From the NCBI GenBank assembly GCA_900163555.1, contig FUHX01000011.1, forward strand, positions 1 through 64,000: a stretch of 64,000 nucleotides of DNA, written 5' to 3'. Of this stretch, positions 47,934 through 56,911 are shown in pieces. Positions within the stretch are counted from its first letter, which is position 1. Each line of letters opens with the position of its first letter. Below the pieces are notes generated by a model that was not told the origin of the DNA, ran no database searches, and saw only the letters and a list, made by a program, of their open reading frames with translations. Source of the stretch: Actinomycetales bacterium JB111. GTDB lineage: Bacteria; Actinomycetota; Actinomycetes; Actinomycetales; Actinomycetaceae. The position numbers and the translations under genes were made by a program.

Positions 47934-49934
47934 TCAGGCCGTTCCGAGGGAGCGGCGACGCGACTCGAGCTCCATGAGCGCCGCGAAGCGCTCGGAGTAC
48001 GCCGGGTCGTCCGGCTCGGTGCGCTGGAGGTCGCCCTTGAGGTCACCGATCAGGCGGGTCAGCCCCATGCGCACCAACGCGACCACCACGCCCCGCGCGT
48101 AGTCCTTGAGCGCCGCGGGCCGGTCCTCGGGCAGCGGGGCGACGACCATGCCCGTCACCAGATCCGCCACCGGCCCGATCGCGTTCTCCCGCACCTCGGT
48201 GGTCCATCGCGCGGCGGCCTCACGAGAGGCCTCGTCCACTGCGACACCGGCCGCCGTGCGCTCCTGCAGGAGCGTGCCGAACGCGCTCACTCCCCCGGCG
48301 GCCCGGATCGCGTCGTGCACGGCGCGGTACGAGGGCACGGTGAACGTGTCCGCGGCGAGCGAGTCGAACCCGGCGGCGGCCGCGTCGCCGGGCAGCTGGA
48401 GGGCCACCTCGAGGACCTGCCGCTCGAGCCTGGCGACCGGGTCCTCCGGACCCCGTGGCGCCGCGGGCGCCGCCGGCGTGGATGCCGCTCCCCCGCGCGC
48501 CTGCCCGGGCGAGGAACCGTACGGTCCCGACCCTCCGCCGTCGGGGGACGAGGCGGCCCGCCGTGCGGCCGTCTCCGCCGAGCGGACGGCCTGCCGGACG
48601 GACTGGTCGTCCATGCCGAGCCAGCCCGCGAGCTCGCGGGCGTACTCGCTGCGCAGGGCGCGGTCGCGGATCGCGGCCACCACCGGCGCGGCGGACCGCA
48701 GCCCGTTCACGCGCCCCTCGGCGGTCCGCAGGTCGAGTTGCCCGAGCGAAGAGCGGATGACGAACTCGAACAGCGGCTCGCGGTGCTTGATGAGGTCGCG
48801 GACCGCGTCGTCTCCGCGCTCCAGGCGCAGGTCGCACGGGTCCATCCCGCCCGGGGAGACGGCCACGAAGGTCTGCGCCGCAAAGCGCTGGTCCTCCTCG
48901 AAGGCGCGCAGGGCGGCCTTCTGGCCGGCGGCGTCGCCGTCGAACGTGAAGACGACCTCGCCGCCGCGGGTCGTGCCGCCGGCCATGACGCCGGTCGCGG
49001 CGTCGGAGACGTCGCCGAGCAGCCGGCGCACGATGCGGACGTGGTCCTCGCCGAACGCCGTGCCGCACGTGGCCACCGCGGTCGTGATCCCCGCGAGGTG
49101 CGCGGCCATGACGTCGGTGTACCCCTCGACGACGACCACCTGCCGCTGCTTGGCGATCTCCTTGCGGGAGAGGTCGATGCCGTACAGGACCTGGGACTTC
49201 TTGTAGAGCTGGGTCTCCGGAGTGTTGAGGTACTTCGGCCCCTGGTCTGAGTCCAGGAGCTTGCGCGCGCCGAAGCCGAGCGGCTCGCCCGTGGTGGAGC
49301 GGATCGGCCAGATCAGCCGGCCACGGAAGCGGTCGTAGACGCCGCGCTGCCCCTGGGACACGAGGCCTGCGGACAGCAGCTCCGGATCGGTGATGCCCCG
49401 GCCCCGCAGGTGCTTGAGGAGGTGGTCCCAGCCGTCGGGGGCGAAGCCGAGCCCGAAGTGGCGGGCCGCCTGCTGGTCGAAGCCGCGCTCGGCGAGGAAC
49501 GCCCGCGCGGGCGCGGCGCCGGGGGTGGCGAGCTGCTCCGCGAAGTAGTCGGCGGCCAGGCGGTTCGCCTCCACGAGCCGCTGACGGCGGCCCGGCTCCC
49601 CCTGCGGGCGCGACCGCGCGGACTCCCCGTCCTCGAGGCGCAGCTCCACACCCACGCGGTCCGCGAGCAGCTCGATGGCCTCGGCAAACGACAGGTTCTC
49701 GATGCGCTGGACGAAGCTGACGACGTCGCCGCCCTCGCCGCAGCCGAAGCAGTGCCACATGCCGACCTGGGGCCGGACGTGGAAGGAGGGGGTGCGCTCG
49801 TCGTGGAACGGGCACAGGCCCTTCATCGAGCCGACGCCGGCGGGCCGCAGTGTGACGTGCGCGCCGACGACCTCGTCGATGCGGACCTTCTCCTTGACGG
49901 CGTCGATGTCCTCGCGCCGGATGATCCCCGCCAT
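47934..49934 (-). CDS. dnaG: DNA primase
   Basis: Synthesises RNA primers at the replication fork. The 666-residue protein has an N-terminal CHC2 zinc finger (Cys41, His44, Cys62, Cys65), a catalytic core with the TOPRIM motif VVVVEGYTDVMAAH and the acidic FTFDGDAAGQKA, and a C-terminal helicase-binding domain after a Gly/Ser/Pro-rich linker near 470-500. An insertion in the TOPRIM region (SDAATGVMAGGTTRGG) is typical of actinobacterial primases. The ATG shares one base with the dgt stop (TGATG), so the two are translationally coupled. It converges on padR. Confidence 0.96.
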   Translation of the reverse strand: MAGIIRREDIDAVKEKVRIDEVVGAHVTLRPAGVGSMKGLCPFHDERTPSFHVRPQVGMWHCFGCGEGGDVVSFVQRIENLSFAEAIELLADRVGVELRLEDGESARSRPQGEPGRRQRLVEANRLAADYFAEQLATPGAAPARAFLAERGFDQQAARHFGLGFAPDGWDHLLKHLRGRGITDPELLSAGLVSQGQRGVYDRFRGRLIWPIRSTTGEPLGFGARKLLDSDQGPKYLNTPETQLYKKSQVLYGIDLSRKEIAKQRQVVVVEGYTDVMAAHLAGITTAVATCGTAFGEDHVRIVRRLLGDVSDAATGVMAGGTTRGGEVVFTFDGDAAGQKAALRAFEEDQRFAAQTFVAVSPGGMDPCDLRLERGDDAVRDLIKHREPLFEFVIRSSLGQLDLRTAEGRVNGLRSAAPVVAAIRDRALRSEYARELAGWLGMDDQSVRQAVRSAETAARRAASSPDGGGSGPYGSSPGQARGGAASTPAAPAAPRGPEDPVARLERQVLEVALQLPGDAAAAGFDSLAADTFTVPSYRAVHDAIRAAGGVSAFGTLLQERTAAGVAVDEASREAAARWTTEVRENAIGPVADLVTGMVVAPLPEDRPAALKDYARGVVVALVRMGLTRLIGDLKGDLQRTEPDDPAYSERFAALMELESRRRSLGTA

Positions 49935-51235
49935 CAGTACACCTCGGACAGCATCCCGCACAGGCGGGCGTGCCACTGCTGGGCGGAGGTGTCGGTGAGC
50001 GACGCGATCTGCTCGATGACCACGCGCTGACGGTCGGCGTCGGTCTCGGCGGCGTGCCACAGCTCGGCCAGGTGCGCCTCGAGGTGCTCGGGGCCGGAGC
50101 CCATGAGGACGTCCGCGAGGTCGAAGAGGATGGTGCGCTGGGCGAGGTAGAGCGGCTCGGTCTCCCGCGGCGCCATGACGTAGTGCGCCACGAGGCCCTT
50201 CAGCGCGAGGATCTCGGCCTCCGTCGCCTCGGGGATGACGAGGTCGGCGGCGTACCGGGCGAGCGGCTCCTCGCCGAACCTCTTCCGCGTGGCGTCCTCC
50301 GCCGCGGAGAGGAACCGGCCGATGAGCTGGCTCGTCATGTCCTTCAGCGCCGCGAGGTCGGCCATCGTGTGGCCGAACGTGGCGGGTACGAACGGCATGG
50401 CGAGGACCCGCTCCAGGGCGGACCCGATCTGGTCATCCGTGAGCTCGGGGTTGTACCAGGAGCGCACCTGGTCGACCACGCCCGCCTGCGCGTGGTCCGC
50501 ACGCAGCCGCCCCAGGTCGACGCGCGCCCCGGCCACCGCGTCCTCGACGTCGTGCACGGAGTACGCGACGTCGTCGGCCAGGTCCATGACCTGGGCCTCG
50601 AGGCACCGGCCGCGCTCCGGTGCGCCGACCCGCAGCCAGTCGAACACGGGCCGGTCGGCGTCGTAGACGCCGAACTTCGCGGTCGTCGTGCCGTCGGCCC
50701 GCACCGGGCCGTCGCCCGCACCCCAGGGGTACTTCACAGTGGCGTCAAGGCTCGCCCGCGTGAGGTTGAGCCCGACGCCGGCGCCCGCCTCGTCCAGGAC
50801 CTTCGGCTCGAGCACGGTGAGCAGGCGCAGGGTCTGGGCGTTGCCCTCGAAGCCGCCGAAGTCCGAGGAGACCTCGTGGAGCGCCCGCTCGCCGTTGTGG
50901 CCGAAGGGCGGGTGGCCGAGGTCGTGGGAGAGGCACGCGGTGTCGACGACGTCCGGGTCGCAGCCGAGGGCCTGGCCCAGCTCGCGGCCGACCTGCGCGA
51001 CCTCGAGCGAGTGCGTGAGCCGGGTGCGGATGAAGTCGTCCGAGCTGGGGCCGAGCACCTGAGTCTTCGCGCCGAGCCGGCGCAGTCCCGCCGAGTGCAG
51101 GACGCGGGCGCGGTCCCGCTGGAAGGGCGTGCGCCGCGGGCTCTTGCCCTCCTCGGGCAGCCACCTCTCGGCGTCGGAGGGGGCGTACGGCGCGGGTACC
51201 TGCCGGTCTCGCCGCATCGAATCCCGTTCCGTCAC
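49934..51235 (-). CDS. dgt: Deoxyguanosinetriphosphate triphosphohydrolase-like protein
   Basis: A 433-residue HD-domain phosphohydrolase that cleaves dNTPs to nucleoside and triphosphate. Metal ligands are His75 (RLTHSLEVAQ), His104-Asp105 (SHDLGHPPFGHNGE) and the downstream Asp in MDLADDVAYSVHDVED. The usual opening PSDAERWLPEEGKSPRRTPFQRDRARVLHSAGLRRL is conserved in part. The GTG at 51235 has no clear ribosome site; ATG at 51217 is an alternative. It precedes dnaG with a one-base overlap, an arrangement common in actinobacteria and linking dNTP control with replication. Confidence 0.93.
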   Translation of the reverse strand: MTERDSMRRDRQVPAPYAPSDAERWLPEEGKSPRRTPFQRDRARVLHSAGLRRLGAKTQVLGPSSDDFIRTRLTHSLEVAQVGRELGQALGCDPDVVDTACLSHDLGHPPFGHNGERALHEVSSDFGGFEGNAQTLRLLTVLEPKVLDEAGAGVGLNLTRASLDATVKYPWGAGDGPVRADGTTTAKFGVYDADRPVFDWLRVGAPERGRCLEAQVMDLADDVAYSVHDVEDAVAGARVDLGRLRADHAQAGVVDQVRSWYNPELTDDQIGSALERVLAMPFVPATFGHTMADLAALKDMTSQLIGRFLSAAEDATRKRFGEEPLARYAADLVIPEATEAEILALKGLVAHYVMAPRETEPLYLAQRTILFDLADVLMGSGPEHLEAHLAELWHAAETDADRQRVVIEQIASLTDTSAQQWHARLCGMLSEVY

Positions 51236-51402
51236 AAGGGGAAGTCTAGGCGTCGGCGCGCCCGCGCGTCGGCCGCCCCCACAGGGCGGCCACCCCCGCG
51301 ACGACGAGCGTGCGTCGTCACGGGGGCGGCCGGTCCCGACACCGGTCCGGGCGTGGGGCTGACGCGGGGCAGTGCCCGCGTCAGGTGCGCGTCAGGCGCG
51401 CG

Positions 51403-54402
51403 TCAGCGGCGCACCCCGAGCGTGTCGGACCCGTCGCCGTCCCAGTCGCCGACCAGCACCTGGTCGCCGGCGCGGCCGTAGCGCTGCTCGATGTCGGCCC
51501 AACCACCGGCCAGCGAGTTCGCCACCAGGTAGAGGTTGCCGCGGCGGGAGGCGAACGTGTCGACCCCGTCGCCGTCCCAGTCGCCCACGAGGACCTCGTC
51601 CGCCGCGCGGCCGTAGCCGAACTCGACGTCGGCCGGGCCGGACTCCAGGCTGTTCGCCACGAGGTAGCGCGCCCCGCGGCGCACAGCGAAGGTGTCCAGG
51701 CCGTCGCCGTCGAAGTCGCCGACCAGGACCTGGTCGCCGGCGCGTCCGTAGCGCAGCTCGACGTCCGCCCGCCCGCCGTCGAACGTGTTCGACAGGAAGT
51801 AGGCGTTGCCCCGGCGCACCGCGAGGGAGTCCACGCCGTCACCGTCCCAGTCCCCGACCAGCACCTCGTCCCCCGCGCGGCCGAAGGTCAGCTCGACCTC
51901 CGCGGCCCCGCCGAGGAACGTGTTCGACAGGAAGTAGGCGTTGCCGCGGCGCACCGCGAGCGAGTCCACGCCGTCACCGTCCCAGTCCCCGACGAGGACC
52001 TCGTCCGACGCGCGCCCGAAGGAGAACTCCCGCTCGGCGACGGCGTCCCACCCGTCGTTCAGGTAGTACCCGTTGCCCACGCTCGGCGGTGCGGGGGTCT
52101 CGTCCGCGGCGATCGTCACGGTGCCCGCGACGGGCGCGGAGACGCGCTCGCCGAATCCGTGCGTGATGGCGAAGTCGTGGCTGCCCGTCCCCCCGACGGC
52201 GATGCTCGCCTCGAGCGTCCAGGTCCCGTCCTCGGCCACGACGGCCTCGCCGGTGAGCGCACCCGTCGCCACGACGGCGGCCCCGGGCCGGCCGGTCCCC
52301 GTGAGAACGGGGCGTGCGTCGTCGTCGGGGGCCTCGATCGCGGTGGTCTCCACCGCGAAGTCCTCGACGTCCGGGCGGTCGATGAGCCACTCGCCCGGGC
52401 CGGTGGCGTGGTCGATGACGCGGACCTCGCCGACGCCGCCGTGCCAGCCGGCACCGATCTCGTCGTCGTTCGTCGCGGCGCCGATCATCCAGGGGTAGCC
52501 CTCCTCGAAGGACATCCCGTCGCCCTCGCTGATGTTGCGGAGGATCGGCATGCCGTCGACGAACATCGTGACGCCGCCCGCCTCCGGGTCGTTGACGAGG
52601 GCGAGGTGGTACCAGTCGTCGCCGGTGATCTCGCCGGACCAGGCGGTGCGGTCGCCGGTCGTCGGGTCGTCCGGCACCACGGTCCACTGGAACTCGCGCA
52701 GGTTCGAGAAGCCGATCGACGCGGGCGAGAGCGTGTAGTCCCAGATGTCCGCCATGCCGGGCAGGCGGGAGCGGTTGCCGGTGCGGGCGAGCGCGCGGGT
52801 CCAGGCGTTCTCGTCCGCGGACCAGTCGTCGGCGATGCTCACGAAGGCCTCGATCGTGTATCCGCCCGTGAGGTCGGCGTTCGTCACCGGGACGTCGGAC
52901 TCGGTGGCGAAGTAGCTGAAGCGGTCCGTCGAGTTCGCCGAGTTGTCGAAGCAGATGCCCGCGGAGGCGGAGGAGAAGGCGTGGCCCGAGCACAGGGCGA
53001 CGTCGGCCTCCTCGGCGGTCGGTGAGGTCCCGACCGGGCCGCGGGTCATGGCCTGGGCGGGGTCGACGACGTCGGGGAGGACCGAGCCCTCCGGGAGGAC
53101 GTCGCCGAGCTCCGCGTCCACGAGGTTCGGGCGCCAGTGCGCGAGCGTCCCGTCGACGTGGACGTAGTCCTCCTCGTTGCCGGGCAGCTCCCGGGTGACG
53201 GGCGGGACGCCGGAGAAGCCGTCGAGGATCATCTCCCGGGCGCGGGCGGTGAGCGAGGTGAGCTCGCTGTCCCCCGGCGTCCAGTCGGGGTCGAACTCCG
53301 AGAAGCGGTCGGCGAAGTCGATCTCGACCGTGTACTCCTCGTTCGGGCGGTCGAGCAGCGGCTCGTCGTAGGTCGTCAGGGCGTCGGCGGGCTTGCTGAC
53401 CACCCACGGCGACGGCGCGGAGACGCTCAGCTGGTCGTGCTCGAGGTCGAACTCGAGCAGGCCGAGGTACCCGTTGCCGCCCTCGTACTGCATCTGCCAG
53501 TCCTGGAGGATCTGGATGACGTCGTTGCCGGCGTTGTTCTGGGCGACCCGGTGGGTCGAGCCGTGGTTGTGGCCGGAGACGGTGAGGAAGATCTGGTCGT
53601 TGTCCGCGATCAGCTCGTCCCACAGGCGCTGGCCGTTGTCACCGACGATCGCGGTCACGCCGTCGGAGTCGACGCCGAGGATGTTGTGCGCGATGAGGAT
53701 GGTCGGCAGCGTCGGGTGGTCGGCCATGACCTGGTCGGCCCACTCGAGGGTGGCGTCGCTCGAGCGGTAGGACAGCGAGAGCACGAGGTACTCCTCGCCC
53801 TCCGCCTCGAACACGTGGAACTCCGAGAAGCCGAGCGGGTCGCGGCCCGAGTCCGCGGTCTGCCCGGTGGCCCGCTCCGGAGAGAACCAGTGGAGGTAGG
53901 GCTCGTCGGCGGTGAGGTCCGTGTCGAACGAGCCGGCGTCGGTGAGGTCGTGGTTGCCCGGGGTGACCGAGTACGGCAGGCCGGCGTCGTCGAGGACGGA
54001 CATGGCCGAGTCGGCTGCCGTCCACTCCGTCTCGACGCCCGCGCGGTCCACGAGGTCGCCGAGGTGCGTGACGAACGGGATGTTGAGGTCGTCGCGCACA
54101 TCCGCGAGCCACTCGGTCTGGACCTGGAACGGGTTGGAGCCGTAGCGGGGCTCGAACTGGTCGGCCGCGTAGCGCGAGTAGAACTGCGTGTCCGGCAGCG
54201 TGGCGAGCGTGAAGCGGGAGGTCGCCTCGTCGGCCGTGGGGTCGGCTGCGGGGTTGGGTGCCGGAGCGGGGTCTGCCGCGGGGGCGGCGGGCGCCGGGTC
54301 GGCCGGGTCAGAGACCGCGGGGGTCGCGAGGGCACCGACGGCGAGCGTCGAGCATGCGGCCAGGGTGGCCACGGTGAGTGTTCGTCGGGCGGGTGGGCGC
54401 AC
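51403..54402 (-). CDS. Large secreted metallophosphoesterase with LamG-like and FG-GAP-like repeat domains
   Basis: A 999-residue secreted protein. Signal peptide about 1-31, then a Pro/Ala/Asp-rich linker to 60. The calcineurin-type phosphoesterase domain (about 62-330) has LPDTQFYS (Asp71), GDLVD (Asp116), GNHD (149-152), LIAHN and VSGHNHGS, so all metal motifs are present. About 480-690 is a LamG/concanavalin-like domain and about 700-780 an Ig-like segment. The last 200 residues hold five VLVGDWDGDGxDS repeats that end at the stop codon, as in the UshA-like protein at 15 kb. GTG 54402 is chosen because AAGGGA lies 7 nt upstream and the signal peptide starts there; ATG 54525 would add 41 residues. 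The substrate, perhaps phosphodiesters or nucleotides, is unknown. Confidence 0.88.
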   Translation of the reverse strand: MRPPARRTLTVATLAACSTLAVGALATPAVSDPADPAPAAPAADPAPAPNPAADPTADEATSRFTLATLPDTQFYSRYAADQFEPRYGSNPFQVQTEWLADVRDDLNIPFVTHLGDLVDRAGVETEWTAADSAMSVLDDAGLPYSVTPGNHDLTDAGSFDTDLTADEPYLHWFSPERATGQTADSGRDPLGFSEFHVFEAEGEEYLVLSLSYRSSDATLEWADQVMADHPTLPTILIAHNILGVDSDGVTAIVGDNGQRLWDELIADNDQIFLTVSGHNHGSTHRVAQNNAGNDVIQILQDWQMQYEGGNGYLGLLEFDLEHDQLSVSAPSPWVVSKPADALTTYDEPLLDRPNEEYTVEIDFADRFSEFDPDWTPGDSELTSLTARAREMILDGFSGVPPVTRELPGNEEDYVHVDGTLAHWRPNLVDAELGDVLPEGSVLPDVVDPAQAMTRGPVGTSPTAEEADVALCSGHAFSSASAGICFDNSANSTDRFSYFATESDVPVTNADLTGGYTIEAFVSIADDWSADENAWTRALARTGNRSRLPGMADIWDYTLSPASIGFSNLREFQWTVVPDDPTTGDRTAWSGEITGDDWYHLALVNDPEAGGVTMFVDGMPILRNISEGDGMSFEEGYPWMIGAATNDDEIGAGWHGGVGEVRVIDHATGPGEWLIDRPDVEDFAVETTAIEAPDDDARPVLTGTGRPGAAVVATGALTGEAVVAEDGTWTLEASIAVGGTGSHDFAITHGFGERVSAPVAGTVTIAADETPAPPSVGNGYYLNDGWDAVAEREFSFGRASDEVLVGDWDGDGVDSLAVRRGNAYFLSNTFLGGAAEVELTFGRAGDEVLVGDWDGDGVDSLAVRRGNAYFLSNTFDGGRADVELRYGRAGDQVLVGDFDGDGLDTFAVRRGARYLVANSLESGPADVEFGYGRAADEVLVGDWDGDGVDTFASRRGNLYLVANSLAGGWADIEQRYGRAGDQVLVGDWDGDGSDTLGVRR

Positions 54403-54972
54403 GACACGTCCCTTCGTGTGGGCGATGCAGGTGCCGCCGGTCGGCAGCCCGTCGTGCAGGCAATCAGGGTCAGTTGAACGCAAGGACTCGGTGGGCGCAC
54501 GCGAAGGTGAACGGTGCTTGTCCATTGCAACCGATTCCTCGTGGCGGGACGGGTTCCTGGGCGGAGAGCGGCAGGGCGCGCTGCGCCCGGGTGGGACGTG
54601 CAGCCGGGCGCGGCGTGTGCCCGGGGCGCGCGACGGCGTCGGGCGAGATGTGCCCCGGGTGCGCGACAACGTCGGCCGCGGCGTGCGCCCGAGGCGAGCG
54701 CCGGCGTCGGGCGCGGCGTGCGCCCGGGCGAGCACCGACGTCGGGCGCGCGGGACCCGCACGCGGGAGAGCGTTCGTTCCCCCGACCGCGCGCAGGCCAC
54801 ACATATGCGCGTTCTGGGTGTCAGTCAGCGGATCCGCTACCCGGCGCCCGGCATGACGGTCGTATTCTCGACGGACCGGATCGCGGCCCGATCGTCGAAC
54901 GACGGTGACCGGGCCACGGCACGCAACAGCGCTCCCCGGACGAAGCCGTCCACGACAACAACGAGGTGTCCC
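54403..54972. other. 570-bp divergent spacer with no gene
   Basis: Between the phosphoesterase and dhaK no frame on either strand has both a ribosome site and protein-like composition. It holds the hairpin array at 54602-54752. The last 130 bp, near 54840-54970, are less repetitive and should contain the dhaK promoter; a TATTCT at about 54863 is a possible -10. Confidence 0.5.
54602..54752. repeat. Degenerate tandem hairpin array, period about 33 bp
   Basis: Four to five imperfect units follow each other, each built on CGTCGGGCGCGGCGTGCGCC-like sequence. The best unit contains CGGGCGC-GGCGT-GCGCCCG, a perfect 7-bp stem with a 5-nt loop; others keep part of the stem. Unit length varies between 32 and 35 bp. 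It lies in the spacer between two divergent genes. Confidence 0.65.
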
Positions 54973-55971
54973 ATGGGCAAGGTCAAGAAGATCATCAACG
55001 ATCCCGAGAACATCGTCGACGAGGTCCTCGACGGACTCGTCCTCGCCTCCCACGGCGAGCTGACCCGCGACCCGGGCTCGCGGGTCCTGCGTCGCACGAA
55101 CATCGAGCCGGGGAAGGTCGCCCTGGTCATCGGCGGCGGCTCCGGCCACGAGCCGATGTACACGGCGTTCGTGGGCAAGGGTCTGGCCGACGCGTCGGTC
55201 GCCGGCAACATCTTCGCCGCGCCCGCGCCGCAGCACGTGCACGAGGCCATCAAGGCCGCCGACCAGGGCAAGGGCACGCTGCTCGTCTACGGCAACTACG
55301 CCGGCGACGTCCTCAACTTCGACATGGGCGCCGAGCTCGCCGAGGACGACGACGACATCGAGACCCGCACGGTCCTCGGCAACGACGACGTCGCCACGTC
55401 CGACCCGGCCACCCGCCGCGGTATCGGCGGCGCGTTCTACATGGTGAAGATCGCCGGAGCCGCCTGCGCCAAGGCCGAGACGCTCGAGGAGGCCGAGGCC
55501 ATCGTCAAGAAGGCGCAGGCCAACATCCGCACGCTCGGCGTCGCGGTCTCCGCCGGCTCGCTGCCGGAGACCGGCGAGCCCACCTTCGAGCTCGGCGACG
55601 ACGAGATCGAGATCGGCCTCGGCATGCACGGCGAGGTCGGCGTCGAGCGCATGAAGCTCCTGCCCGCCGACGAGCTCGTCACGAAGATGTTCGACATGAT
55701 CGTCGAGGACCTCCCGTACCAGTCCGGGGACCGCATCGCGCTCATGGTCAACAACCTCGGCGCCTCGACCTACACCGAGCAGCTCATCGTCAACCGCAAG
55801 GTGCGCGAACTGCTCGCCGACCGCGGCATCGAGGTCGTCCGCACCGACATCTCCGCGCACTTCACGTCTCAGGAGACGGCCGGCTTCTCGCTGACCTTCT
55901 TCAAGCTGGACGATGAGCTCGAGGCGCTCCTCGAGGCGCCCGCGGCATCCGTTCCCTACACCCGAGGCTGA
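54973..55971 (+). CDS. dhaK: Dihydroxyacetone kinase subunit DhaK
   Basis: A 332-residue substrate-binding subunit that holds dihydroxyacetone covalently on a histidine (His219 in GLGMHGEVG) while the partner subunit donates phosphate. Other family features are LVIGGGSGHEPMY (51-63), the FAAPAPQH loop and GNYAGDVLNF. Length is normal. It is followed 8 bp later by dhaL. No dhaM phosphotransfer gene is adjacent, so the phosphate donor is open. Related actinobacterial DhaK proteins act on other ketoses such as erythrulose, which would fit the nearby polyol genes. Confidence 0.92.
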   Translation: MGKVKKIINDPENIVDEVLDGLVLASHGELTRDPGSRVLRRTNIEPGKVALVIGGGSGHEPMYTAFVGKGLADASVAGNIFAAPAPQHVHEAIKAADQGKGTLLVYGNYAGDVLNFDMGAELAEDDDDIETRTVLGNDDVATSDPATRRGIGGAFYMVKIAGAACAKAETLEEAEAIVKKAQANIRTLGVAVSAGSLPETGEPTFELGDDEIEIGLGMHGEVGVERMKLLPADELVTKMFDMIVEDLPYQSGDRIALMVNNLGASTYTEQLIVNRKVRELLADRGIEVVRTDISAHFTSQETAGFSLTFFKLDDELEALLEAPAASVPYTRG

Positions 55972-55979
55972 GGCTCTCC

Positions 55980-56612
55980 ATGGCAGACACTCTCACCATC
56001 CCGCAGGTCGTCGACGCGCTCACCGCCGCGTGCGACGCCATCGTCGCGGCCAAGGACCGCCTGACCAAGGCGGACCAGGCCATCGGCGACGGTGACCACG
56101 GGCTGGGCATGTCCCGCGGCTTCACCGCGGGCAAGGAGGCGCTGGCTGCGGCGACTCCCGACACGGTGGGCGACGCCTTCAAGGAGGTCGGCTCGGCGAT
56201 CCTGGCCACCTCCGGCGGCGCATCCGGCGCCATCTTCGGTACCTGGCTGCGCGCTCCCGGCAAGACCGTCGCGGGTGACACGCTCGACGCGGAGGCCTAC
56301 GCGGTCGCGCTCGAGTCCGGCGCCGAGATGGTCATGAAGCGGGGCAAGGCGACGACCGGTCAGAAGACCATGCTCGACGCCCTCGTGCCCGCCGCCGAGG
56401 CGGCCCGCGCGGCCGTCGGTGAGGGACTGCCGGCAGCCGCACGCGCGGCGGCCGAGGCGGCGTCGACCGGATCCGAGGCGACGAAGGACATGATCTCCGG
56501 CTTCGGGAAGTCCGTCACGCTCGGCGAGCGCAGCCTCGGCCACCCGGACCCGGGCTCGATCTCCGTCGCCATCGTCCTCGCGGCGATCGCGGACTCCATC
56601 GACGCGGCCTGA
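55980..56612 (+). CDS. dhaL: Dihydroxyacetone kinase subunit DhaL
   Basis: A 210-residue all-helical subunit that binds ADP with magnesium and transfers phosphate to the DhaK-bound substrate. The metal-binding segment ADQAIGDGDHG contains Asp32, Asp37 and Asp39, the three expected ligands. SGGASGAIFGTWLRA and the closing HPDPGSISVAIVLAAI also match the family. It lies 8 bp behind dhaK. A 37-bp perfect hairpin directly downstream ends the operon. Confidence 0.93.
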   Translation: MADTLTIPQVVDALTAACDAIVAAKDRLTKADQAIGDGDHGLGMSRGFTAGKEALAAATPDTVGDAFKEVGSAILATSGGASGAIFGTWLRAPGKTVAGDTLDAEAYAVALESGAEMVMKRGKATTGQKTMLDALVPAAEAARAAVGEGLPAAARAAAEAASTGSEATKDMISGFGKSVTLGERSLGHPDPGSISVAIVLAAIADSIDAA

Positions 56613-56627
56613 CACGACGCAGCCGAT

Positions 56628-56664
56628 GGCGGCCGGTCACCCACCTGGTGGGTGACCGGCCGCC
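56628..56664 (+). terminator. Terminator of dhaKL, very long hairpin
   Basis: Perfect 18-bp arms (left GGCGGCCGGTCACCCACC) around one T, extendable by three more pairs with one G-T. Its arm sequence recurs in the palindrome at 59221-59260. Confidence 0.9.
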
Positions 56665-56816
56665 GTCGTGCGTGGGTGGACGTCCGGCGTCGTGCGTGGG
56701 TGGACGTCCGCCGTCGTGCGTGGGCCGGTCCCGGCCGTCGTGCGTGGGTGGACATCCGCCGTCGGGAGTGGGCGTCTGCCGTCGTGGGCGGTCCTCCGCC
56801 GTCGGGGGTGGTGGAT
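56661..56816 (+). repeat. Minisatellite, four 24-bp units then three 20-bp units
   Basis: Units at 56661, 56685, 56709 and 56733 are 24 bp each (consensus start CGCCGTCGTGCGTGGG, then TGGACGTC). Three shorter units of 20 bp follow to 56816. The first unit begins inside the right arm of the dhaKL terminator. Units are directly adjacent, without spacers. Confidence 0.88.
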
Positions 56817-56837
56817 GGATTCCGGGCGCCGAACCCG

Positions 56838-56897
56838 ACTGGTGGGACCCAACTGGCGCGTTCTCGGCCGAAACTCGACCAGTTGGGTCCCACCAGT
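56838..56897. repeat. 60-bp inverted-repeat element, copy 1
   Basis: Arms ACTGGTGGGACCCAACTGG and its exact complement enclose a 22-nt core. It lies 14 bp after the stop of the nuclease-like gene. Copies 2 and 3 have the same length, the same spacing and a related core. Confidence 0.93.
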
Positions 56898-56911
56898 CCG
56901 GGTTCCCCGTC

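Noticed and set aside
51403-55860. Start of the secreted phosphoesterase far upstream, giving 1485 residues
   Set aside because: The extra part is antisense to dhaK and through the hairpin array. A proper signal peptide and ribosome site occur at 54402.
56661-56816. Possible CRISPR array
   Set aside because: Units of 24 and 20 bp are directly joined without unique spacers, and no cas gene is present. It is a minisatellite.
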